NCBI RefSeq assembly: GCF_030684215.1 | Contig: NZ_JAUXOV010000052.1 | Span: 1-64,000, forward strand | Origin: Pseudotabrizicola sp. | GTDB taxonomy: Bacteria > Pseudomonadota > Alphaproteobacteria > Rhodobacterales > Rhodobacteraceae | Length of the DNA stretch: 64,000 bases | Direction: 5' to 3' | Shown here: positions 54,645 through 62,254 of the stretch, one piece after another | Position numbering within the stretch: the first letter of the stretch is position 1 | Layout: each line of letters opens with the position of its first letter | Translations under genes and position numbers: made by a program | Notes under the pieces: model-generated | Databases searched by the model: none | Told to the model about the DNA's origin: nothing | The model's input: only the letters and a program-made list of their open reading frames with translations

Positions 54645-57304
54645 CGATTGGCCTCAAGTGCGGCAAGAATGCGGTGGGGAAGGGCGGGTACGCACGTAAG
54701 GGTTGCGCCTGTGGCATGGCGGATTGCGTTCAGGATCGCGGGTGCGGTGGGGATCAGCACATGTTCTCCCAGACCTTTGGCGCCGAAGGGGCCCTCGGGA
54801 TCTGGCACCTCGATCAAAAGGCTGTCGATTCTGGGCACATCGCCGATGGTGGGGATCAGATAGTCGTGCAGGTTTTCGGTTCGGCCGGGCAGGTACTCCT
54901 CCATCAGCGCAAGACCAATGCCTTGTGCGATGCCACCCTCGATCTGGCCGGTGGCAAGCTGAGGATTGATGGCGCAACCCACATCATGCGCGGCGGTGAT
55001 TTTCAGCAAGCGCACGGTGCCAAGCGCCCGGTCCACCTCTAGTTCCACCATTTGCGCCCCGTAGCCATACAGCGCATAGGGCGTGCCCTGCCCGTTCGCA
55101 TCGAGTGCCGAGGTGGGCGGGTCGTAGGTTGCGTCTGCACTAAGCGCATATCCGTGGGTGTCCGGGGGCAGGCTGGCCAATGGGATCTGGCGGCGTGCGC
55201 CGGCTTCAGTGATCGTCAGAACCGCGCCTTCAAGCGATAGGGATGCGCTGGTGCCAGCATTCGTCAGGCGCAAGATTTGACTGCGCAGCGCCTCTGCCGC
55301 CGCTTTGGCTGCGCGCCCTGATACGAAGGTCTGTCGGCTGGCCGATGTTTTGCCCGCATCAGGCGTCAGCATGGTGTCAGGGCCGATCAGGGTTATCTGG
55401 TCAAGCGGAAGGCCAAGGGCCTGTGCTGCGATTTGGGCGATGACGGTATTCGACCCTTGGCCGATATCCGTCGCGCCTTGATGCAGCACCACGCGACCCT
55501 TCTGCGACAGGCCGATACGGATGGTGGACGGGTTAGGCAAGGACGTGTTGCCACAGCCATACCAACAAGACGCAATGCCGACACCACGGCCCGGAACCTT
55601 CTCTGACAAGGCCCTTTTCCAATGAGGGCGCAGGGCGGTGAGGCATGGTTTTATACCCGTCGCCTGCAACACCTGCCCGGTGGCCGTTGCATCGCCATCG
55701 CAAATTGCGTTCAGAATGCGGAACTCCAGCCGGTCCAGTCCGGCTTTGTCTGCCAACTGATCAAACAGTGTTTCCTGCCATAGCGCCGCTTGTGGCACGC
55801 CAAAGCCGCGAAACGCGCCCGAAACCGGGCCGTGGGTGTGAATGGCACGGGCGCGGGCGGTGACATTCGGGGTCAGGTAGGGACCGGTCACGTGCACCGG
55901 CACCCGATTTGCGACCGTTGGACCCCAACTGGCATAGGCGCCGGTGTTGAACCGCCCTTCAAATGCAAGGGCCGTGATCCGACCGTCTGCATCGCAGCCG
56001 ATCTGGCCCTGCATTTCGGCTGGATGACGTTTCGTGGTCGATGTCATGCTCTCGGTGCGGGAATAGACCATCCGGCAGGGGAGGCCAGTTTTCAGCGCAA
56101 CAAGACCAATCAGCGGTTGCAGACTGACATCGAGTTTTGACCCGAACCCACCCCCCACAGCCGACGGAATGATCCTGACCCGTTCCGGCGGCAAGCCAAG
56201 GATCAGGGCGGTGTCGTCGCGGTCCATGACCGGGGCTTGGGTGCAGGCGCGGATGGTCAGCGTATCCGCGTCCATCCAAGCGGTGCCTGCCTCGGGTTCG
56301 ATATAGGCGTGTTCGACATAGCCGGTCTGAATCGCACCGCTGACAACATGGGCCGAGTTTGCAAGCGCCTGCGCGGCATCGCCCTTGACGACACGGCCCT
56401 CGATCAGGCGGTTGTCGGGCCGGTCAGGATGAATTTGCGCAGCCCCGAGTGACTCGGCCTCGGCCGGGGTGGAAAGGGCCGCCAAGGGTTGCCAGTCAAT
56501 TGGGAAATCGGTCAGATCAGGCTCTGTTCCGGCCTTAAACGCCACCAATGCCACACATTCGCCGCGAAACCGGGCTGGGGTTTCGGCAATTGCGGGCTGG
56601 TCGGCAAAGGCGGGAATGACACCAAAGGCGTTTCGGCCCGGAATGTCGGCAGCGGTGAACACGCCTGCCACGCCGGGGCGCTGGGCATAGTCTGCCAGAT
56701 CGCCAAACCGAAACGATGCATGGGCGTGCGGAGAGCGGACCGCCACCACCGTCAGCGCACCATCCGGTATATGGTCAGCGCCGAAATTGTCGCCGCGCAC
56801 CTTGGCCTCACCGTCCAGTCGTTGCACAGGGGTGCCAATACCCCCCGTAAAGATCGGTTCAGGCAGCCCCGTGTCGCAGATCGCCGCGATGATCTTGCGA
56901 TATCCAGTGCAGCGGCACAGCACACCGCCTAGCGCATCCTGCACCTGACTTTCTGATGGTGCCGGCACGCGACGCAAAAGATCCATCCCGGCCATCAGCA
57001 TGCCGGGGGTGCAGATGCCGCATTGCGCCGCACCGTGGCGCAAAAAGGCCTGCCGCAGCCGGTCCAGATCCAGGGCTTGCGATTCTATGGTTTCAACCTC
57101 TCCACCCGCCGTCCGCGCGGCAGGCACCATGCAGGCGCAGACCTGTGCGCCGTTCAAAAGCACCGTGCAGGCCCCGCAATCGCCCGCGTCGCAGCCAACC
57201 TTTGTGCCCATCAGCCCAAGGTGATCGCGCAAAACGGTGGTCAGGCGCGCGGTCGGGTCGGCGTCGCAGGTGACGGGCTGGCCATTCAGCGTAAAGCGGA
57301 TCAT
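54641..57304 (-). CDS. Molybdenum hydroxylase with fused 2Fe-2S and molybdopterin subunits (xanthine dehydrogenase family)
   Basis: The 887-residue protein joins an N-terminal Fe-S subunit (about residues 1-155) to a molybdopterin-binding subunit (about 165-887). Fe-S cysteines appear in CDAGDCGACTVLLNG and in CGICTPGM followed by CRCTGYRK. Molybdopterin motifs include GGGFGSKLDVS near 383, GAFRGFGVPQAALWQE near 487, GKTSASRQTFVSGRA near 645 and GGIAQGIGLALMEE near 800 with the likely catalytic Glu. Such enzymes hydroxylate carbon atoms of N-heterocycles. It overlaps the FAD subunit gene by four bases and the small ORF at its other end. The fused layout is less usual than three separate genes. 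Confidence 0.85.
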   Translation of the reverse strand: MIRFTLNGQPVTCDADPTARLTTVLRDHLGLMGTKVGCDAGDCGACTVLLNGAQVCACMVPAARTAGGEVETIESQALDLDRLRQAFLRHGAAQCGICTPGMLMAGMDLLRRVPAPSESQVQDALGGVLCRCTGYRKIIAAICDTGLPEPIFTGGIGTPVQRLDGEAKVRGDNFGADHIPDGALTVVAVRSPHAHASFRFGDLADYAQRPGVAGVFTAADIPGRNAFGVIPAFADQPAIAETPARFRGECVALVAFKAGTEPDLTDFPIDWQPLAALSTPAEAESLGAAQIHPDRPDNRLIEGRVVKGDAAQALANSAHVVSGAIQTGYVEHAYIEPEAGTAWMDADTLTIRACTQAPVMDRDDTALILGLPPERVRIIPSAVGGGFGSKLDVSLQPLIGLVALKTGLPCRMVYSRTESMTSTTKRHPAEMQGQIGCDADGRITALAFEGRFNTGAYASWGPTVANRVPVHVTGPYLTPNVTARARAIHTHGPVSGAFRGFGVPQAALWQETLFDQLADKAGLDRLEFRILNAICDGDATATGQVLQATGIKPCLTALRPHWKRALSEKVPGRGVGIASCWYGCGNTSLPNPSTIRIGLSQKGRVVLHQGATDIGQGSNTVIAQIAAQALGLPLDQITLIGPDTMLTPDAGKTSASRQTFVSGRAAKAAAEALRSQILRLTNAGTSASLSLEGAVLTITEAGARRQIPLASLPPDTHGYALSADATYDPPTSALDANGQGTPYALYGYGAQMVELEVDRALGTVRLLKITAAHDVGCAINPQLATGQIEGGIAQGIGLALMEEYLPGRTENLHDYLIPTIGDVPRIDSLLIEVPDPEGPFGAKGLGEHVLIPTAPAILNAIRHATGATLTCVPALPHRILAALEANR

Positions 57305-58128
57305 GCCACAGCCTCAGCAATGGCGCGGCGCAGCAACTCTGCGGCGGCTGTCCGGCGATAGAGTGCTGTGGCCCGGATATCGTCGATAGGCGACAAGGCC
57401 CCGGCAAGATCATGTGGTGTCACAAGCTGCGGCGCATCAACCGGTTTGGCCCCGATCAGCGCGGCCTCTGCGACGGGCAGACGTTGCGCCACGCCAGAGC
57501 ACGCCCCTACAGCAAGTGCAGCGCCGGTGATCCGGCCATTTTCAACCTGAATCCGCGCTGCTGCCATCGCAATCGAGATCACCAGATAGGCCCGTGCGCC
57601 CAGTTTGACGAAAGCTGATCGCCCGGTCAGTGCTGATGCGGGCAGGATCACGGCGGTCAGGATTTCATCTGACGCGCGCAAGGTTTGGCGCGGCCCGATC
57701 AACAATTGTGTAAGCGGCACCCGGCGCAGACCCAACGGCCCGGCCAGTTCGACCACCGCATCCAACGCCAAGAGCGGCGGCACACCATCGGCAGCGGGCG
57801 AGGCGTTGCACAGGTTTCCCCCAATTGTACCCATATTCTGCACCTGCCGTCCGCCCACCTGTCGTGCGGCCTGTTGCAAGGCGCAAAGAGCGGGCGGAAG
57901 CGCCGCTTCGGCAATCATCGTCCATGTGGTGCAGGCCCCGATGCGCAGGCCATCGCCTTGGGTAATGCCACACAGCGCGGGAATGGCTGTCAGATCAAGA
58001 ATGTCGCCATCAATCCGGCGGCCAACGGTCGGATAAAGATCTGTCCCGCCTGCAAGAATCCGGCGCGGCGTCTGCGCCATCAGTCCGACTGCCTCATCCA
58101 GAGTTTGTGGTCGCGCATAGTCGCGCAT
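57301..58128 (-). CDS. FAD-binding subunit of the molybdenum hydroxylase (CoxM/CutM type)
   Basis: The 275-residue protein has the FAD-binding segments RRILAGGTDLYPTV near residue 23 and MGTIGGNLCNASPAADG near 102, then a C-terminal CO_deh_flav_C-like domain. It passes electrons from the Fe-S clusters of the neighbouring hydroxylase to an acceptor. The ATG at 58128 follows GGGGGAA and gives the normal N-terminus MRDYARPQTLDEAV; the longer frame extends into the divergent promoter. It is the first gene of the long minus-strand operon. Confidence 0.86.
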   Translation of the reverse strand: MRDYARPQTLDEAVGLMAQTPRRILAGGTDLYPTVGRRIDGDILDLTAIPALCGITQGDGLRIGACTTWTMIAEAALPPALCALQQAARQVGGRQVQNMGTIGGNLCNASPAADGVPPLLALDAVVELAGPLGLRRVPLTQLLIGPRQTLRASDEILTAVILPASALTGRSAFVKLGARAYLVISIAMAAARIQVENGRITGAALAVGACSGVAQRLPVAEAALIGAKPVDAPQLVTPHDLAGALSPIDDIRATALYRRTAAAELLRRAIAEAVA

Positions 58129-58282
58129 GAATTCCCCCGCGTCATTTACTGGCGAGAGTGGGGCCGCAAGCCCCGCCCTGTCAACGGCACTTGGGCGGCA
58201 GGAACAGACATCCAGCAGTCGTTTTCTTCTCAGCACGCCGCGTGATGCAAACCTAGGCTGTCAGAAAACAGGAAGGTGCCAG

Positions 58283-60316
58283 ATGTCCAGCGACCCGTTG
58301 TTGCAGCCGTATCAGCTAAAACACCTGACCCTTCGCAACCGGATCATGACCACAAGTCACGAACCGGCCTATCCCGAAGACGGGATGCCAAAAGATCGCT
58401 ACCGCCTGTATCATCTGGAACGGGCAAAAGCGGGTGTAGCCCTGACCATGACTGCGGGATCGGCTGCGGTGTCAAAGGACAGCCCACCGGTGTTCAATAA
58501 CATCCTCGCCTACAAGGACGAGGTGGTGCCATGGATGAAACGCCTGACTGACGATTGCCACGAAGCCGGGGCGGCGGTGATGATCCAGCTGACCCACCTT
58601 GGCCGCCGCACCCGTTGGGACAAGGGCGACTGGCTGCCGGTGGTCGGCGCTGGCCCCTCGCGCGAACCGGCGCACCGGGCCTTTCCCAAGGTTGCAGAAG
58701 ATTGGGACATCGCCCGCATCATCACCGATTACGCTGATGCCGCCGAACGGATGCAGGCGGCGGGTCTCGATGGGGTGGAATTCGAGTGCTATGGCCATCT
58801 GATGGATCAGTTCATGTCGCCCTTTACCAACGCTTTGGCCGCGCCTTATGGCGGCAGTCTGGAAAACCGGGCGCGCTTTGCGATGGATGTGCTGGCCGCC
58901 TGTCGCAAGCGGGTGGGAAACGGCTTTCTGCTGGGCGTGCGCTATACTGCTGACGAGGCAGAGCCGGGCGGGATTGATGCCGATGAAGGCATCGCGATTG
59001 GCAAGATGTTCCGCGACTCTGGCTTGGTTGATTTTCTGAACATCATCAAAGGGCGCATCCACACCGATCCGGCGATGACCGATGTTATCCCGATTCAGGG
59101 CATGAAATCCGCGCCTCACCTTGATTTTGCCGGGCGTGTGCGGGCCGAGGTCGGGTTGCCGACCTTTCACGCCGCGCGCATCCCCGATGTGGCCACCGCG
59201 CGCTATGCGGTGCAGTCGGGGCAGTTGGATATGGTGGGCATGACGCGGGCGCACATGGCCGACCCGCATATCGTGCGTAAGATCATCGAGGGCCGCGAGG
59301 AAGATATCCGTCCTTGCGTCGGCGCGACCTATTGCCTTGACCGGATCTATCAGGGCGGCATGGCGCTGTGCATCCACAACCCGGCGACGGGGCGCGAAGA
59401 AACCATGCCGCATACCATCCTGCCCGCCCCGGTGGCAAAGCATGTGGTGATCGTCGGCGCGGGGCCTGCCGGGCTGGAAGCCGCGCGCGTCGCCGCCGAG
59501 CGGGGCCACCGGGTGACAGTGCTGGAGGCCGCAGACCAACCCGGTGGTCAGGTGCGGCTGACCGCACAGACCAAGCGCCGGGCCGAGATGATCGGCATCA
59601 TCGATTGGCGCATGGCGCAATGTGCGGCGCGCGGGGTGGCGTTTAATTTCAACACCTGGGCCGAAGCCGATGATGTGCTGGCCCTGTCGCCCGATGTGGT
59701 GATCATCGCCACGGGCGGTCTGCCCGACATGGCGGTGCTTGAGGCTGGCAACGATTTGACGGTCAGTGCGTGGGATATCTTGTCTGGTGATGTCAAGCCC
59801 GGCACGAATGTGCTGCTTTATGATGACGCGGGTGACCACACCGCCCTGCAAGCCGCGCAACTGCTGGCCGAATCTGGTGCCACGGTCGAGGTGATGACCC
59901 CGGACCGCAGCTTTGCACCCGAGGTTATGGGGATGAACCTTGTGCCCTATATGCGGGCTTTGCAGGATAAACCTGTTACCTTTACAGTAACTTACCGTTT
60001 GCGCAGTGTCGCGCGAGACGGAAACCAACTGCGCGCCACCATCGGGTCTGACTATATGGATGTCTCCAAGCAGCGCAGCTTTGATCAGATCGTGGTCAAC
60101 CACTCGACCCAACCGCTCGCCGATGTTTACTTCGATCTGAAGCCTCGGTCGCACAATCTTGGCGGTGTTGAGTATGACGCCCTTATCGCGGGCATGCCGC
60201 AGCCTGCGGGGCAGGGGCCAGAGGGCTTTGCGCTGTATCGAATCGGGGATGCAGTCGCGTCGCGCAACACGCATGCGGCGATCTATGATGCATTGCGATT
60301 GGTCAAAGACATATAG
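58283..60316 (+). CDS. Fe-S flavoprotein of the Old Yellow Enzyme/trimethylamine dehydrogenase family
   Basis: The 677-residue protein has an FMN barrel domain (about residues 5-350), an Fe-S region and a C-terminal FAD/NAD-binding domain (GAGPAGLEAARVAAERGH near 395). This layout is shared by 2,4-dienoyl-CoA reductase, trimethylamine dehydrogenase and N-methylproline demethylase. The Fe-S motif reads CVGATYC, then Cys after 11 residues. Compared with CIGCNVC the second cysteine is alanine, leaving three of the four ligands. The ATG at 58283 follows AGGAAG. It is divergent from the hydroxylase operon across 154 bases, suggesting shared regulation. It may reduce a ring double bond or remove an N-methyl group. 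Confidence 0.82.
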   Translation: MSSDPLLQPYQLKHLTLRNRIMTTSHEPAYPEDGMPKDRYRLYHLERAKAGVALTMTAGSAAVSKDSPPVFNNILAYKDEVVPWMKRLTDDCHEAGAAVMIQLTHLGRRTRWDKGDWLPVVGAGPSREPAHRAFPKVAEDWDIARIITDYADAAERMQAAGLDGVEFECYGHLMDQFMSPFTNALAAPYGGSLENRARFAMDVLAACRKRVGNGFLLGVRYTADEAEPGGIDADEGIAIGKMFRDSGLVDFLNIIKGRIHTDPAMTDVIPIQGMKSAPHLDFAGRVRAEVGLPTFHAARIPDVATARYAVQSGQLDMVGMTRAHMADPHIVRKIIEGREEDIRPCVGATYCLDRIYQGGMALCIHNPATGREETMPHTILPAPVAKHVVIVGAGPAGLEAARVAAERGHRVTVLEAADQPGGQVRLTAQTKRRAEMIGIIDWRMAQCAARGVAFNFNTWAEADDVLALSPDVVIIATGGLPDMAVLEAGNDLTVSAWDILSGDVKPGTNVLLYDDAGDHTALQAAQLLAESGATVEVMTPDRSFAPEVMGMNLVPYMRALQDKPVTFTVTYRLRSVARDGNQLRATIGSDYMDVSKQRSFDQIVVNHSTQPLADVYFDLKPRSHNLGGVEYDALIAGMPQPAGQGPEGFALYRIGDAVASRNTHAAIYDALRLVKDI

Positions 60317-60384
60317 GTGATCGCCCAGTTATCGCGCATTCACGTCAAGAAATCAGGGCAGATCAGTAAAAACGACAACTGCGC

Positions 60385-60430
60385 TTGACCTTTTCGTGAA
60401 TTTGCCTATTTGCTGAATGAACGTTCATTC
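60385..60430 (+). promoter_or_regulatory. Promoter and palindromic TetR operator for the efflux operon
   Basis: A -35-like TTGACC (60385-60390) and a -10-like TATTTG (60407-60412) precede a perfect 16-bp palindrome, GAATGAACGTTCATTC, at 60415-60430. The tetR start is at 60442. The position right after the -10 element suggests that TetR represses its own operon. Confidence 0.65.
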
Positions 60431-60441
60431 TTTGGCATTTC

Positions 60442-61059
60442 ATGGCTGTTGTATCCCCTGTTCCACTGGCTGATCAACGATCGGCAGAGATTTTGGACAG
60501 TGCCCGCCGCGCTTTTGCGGAAAAGGGCTTTGATGGCGCATCAATGCAAGACATCGCCCGTCAGGCGGGCATGAGCGTTGGTAACTTCTACCGCTATTTT
60601 CCGTCAAAATCGGCAATCGTCGAAGCCTTGATCGCGCTGGATATGGCCGAGATGGAGCAGGACTTTGCAACAATTCTGGCGCACCCCAATCCGATTCTGG
60701 CGCTCCGGGAAACGATCGAGCGTAAGATCACCGAGGCTGATTGCCAAGGCGACGGCCAGATCTGGGCCGAAATAACTGCGGCCTCACTTCGCAAGCCGGA
60801 AATTGGCGACGCGACCTTACGGATGGAGGTCGGGATCGTGGCGCATTTGACCACGATCTTTGCCCTGGCCGCTGGCGTGGCAAAGGAAGAAGCGCAAACC
60901 CGTTGGACGGCACATGCCCATCTGATCGTGATGCTGGTCAAGGCCTGCGCGATGCAACATCCCGATAACCCGATCACGGCTGACCTGACGCGTCTTGTGA
61001 TGCGTAATATTAACCAGACTCTTGATGACATTGCCACATCTGCCGCCCTGAAAGGCTGA
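60442..61059 (+). CDS. TetR-family repressor of the RND efflux operon
   Basis: The 205-residue protein has an N-terminal TetR helix-turn-helix (about residues 14-60, with GFDGASMQDIARQAGMSVGNFYRYF) and an all-helical ligand domain. It sits four bases upstream of the membrane fusion protein gene, and a perfect 16-bp palindrome overlaps its promoter. It probably represses the pump until a toxic compound binds. Confidence 0.87.
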   Translation: MAVVSPVPLADQRSAEILDSARRAFAEKGFDGASMQDIARQAGMSVGNFYRYFPSKSAIVEALIALDMAEMEQDFATILAHPNPILALRETIERKITEADCQGDGQIWAEITAASLRKPEIGDATLRMEVGIVAHLTTIFALAAGVAKEEAQTRWTAHAHLIVMLVKACAMQHPDNPITADLTRLVMRNINQTLDDIATSAALKG

Positions 61060-61063
61060 ATTT

Positions 61064-62245
61064 ATGCGTTCCCTTGCTTTTGTGCTGCCGCTTGCTCTCA
61101 CGTTTGGCCTTGTCGGCCCGGCGATTGCCGAAACTGCGGCTGCTGCAACCGATATAGCTGCAACGGCGACACAAATTGCCCCGGCCATCACCGTATCAGT
61201 TGTTGAAAAGCGCGTGTTACGAGACCGGGTGATCGCCTCTGGCCTGATTTCTGCGATTGAAAACGTGCAGGTCGCCCCCCTGATTGAGGGCCAGCCGATC
61301 GAGGCGCTTTTGGTCGATATCGGTGACGTGGTGGAAGTGGGCCAGGTGCTTGCGGTTTTGTCCAAGTCAACGCTTGAGCTGCAAAAAAGCCAGTTTAACG
61401 CCTCGCTCGCCTCGGCGCGCGCCACGGTTGCGCAGGCCGAAGCCCAGATGCTGGAAGCGCGCAGTTCCGCTGACGAGGCGCAGCGTGTCAGCCAGCGCAC
61501 TTCGGCGCTGCGTCAGCAAGGCACTGCCTCGCAAGCCGCTGCCGATACGTCACAGGCCAACGCCATATCGGCAACGGCCCGCGTCACCGTCGCTGTGCAG
61601 TCGCTGGAGGCCGCGCGCGCACAGGTTGCGCTGGTTGAGGCGCAGATGGCGAATATCGACCTTCAACTCAGCCGAACCGAGGTGAAAGCTCCGGTGTCTG
61701 GCGAGGTTACCGCCCGCAATGCACGAGTAGGGTCCATTGCCTCGGCCGCGGGTGAGCCGATGTTCACGATCATCCGCGACAATGCGCTGGAAGTGCTGGC
61801 CGATGTGGCCGAGGCGGATATCATGCGCCTTGCCCCCGGTCAAACTGCGCATTTGCGGCTGGTAGGGGCGTCAGAGCCACTGACTGGCACGTTGCGGATG
61901 GTAGAGCCGACCATCGGCGTTGCATCGCGTTTGGGCCGAGTGCGCATTGCCGTGGACGACGAAACCGGTGTGCGGTCCGGCATGTATGTCGAGGCGGAAA
62001 TCTTGGTCGCAGAACATGATGTGATTGCTGTTCCTGTCACGGCGGTTGGATCAGGCCCAGATGGCACATCGGTCATGAAAGTTACGGGCGACAGCGTTTC
62101 GCGTTTGCCGGTGCAGACCGGTATTCGTGATGGCGGTTGGGTCGAAATTCTCTCTGGCCTGACGGAAGCGGATGTCGTGGTGACCAAAGCAGGCGCATTC
62201 GTGCGGGACGGTGACCGGATCAACCCGATCCCGGCTATGAACTGA
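61064..62245 (+). CDS. RND efflux membrane fusion protein (AcrA/HlyD type)
   Basis: The 393-residue periplasmic adaptor has a Sec signal peptide (ending near AIAET), a lipoyl-like half motif (IEALLVDIGDVVEVGQVLAVL near 83), a long Ala-rich helical hairpin (about 105-200), and beta-barrel and membrane-proximal domains (MYVEAEILVAE near 305). It links the inner-membrane RND pump to an outer-membrane channel, which is not encoded in the visible part. It is nine bases upstream of the pump gene. Confidence 0.87.
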   Translation: MRSLAFVLPLALTFGLVGPAIAETAAAATDIAATATQIAPAITVSVVEKRVLRDRVIASGLISAIENVQVAPLIEGQPIEALLVDIGDVVEVGQVLAVLSKSTLELQKSQFNASLASARATVAQAEAQMLEARSSADEAQRVSQRTSALRQQGTASQAAADTSQANAISATARVTVAVQSLEAARAQVALVEAQMANIDLQLSRTEVKAPVSGEVTARNARVGSIASAAGEPMFTIIRDNALEVLADVAEADIMRLAPGQTAHLRLVGASEPLTGTLRMVEPTIGVASRLGRVRIAVDDETGVRSGMYVEAEILVAEHDVIAVPVTAVGSGPDGTSVMKVTGDSVSRLPVQTGIRDGGWVEILSGLTEADVVVTKAGAFVRDGDRINPIPAMN

Positions 62246-62254
62246 CAGGGGCGG

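Noticed and set aside
58472-60274. A 600-codon open frame on the minus strand opposite the Fe-S flavoprotein gene
   Set aside because: It mirrors a strongly supported gene in GC-rich codon phase. Its translation is rich in His, Gly and Arg with no family resemblance.
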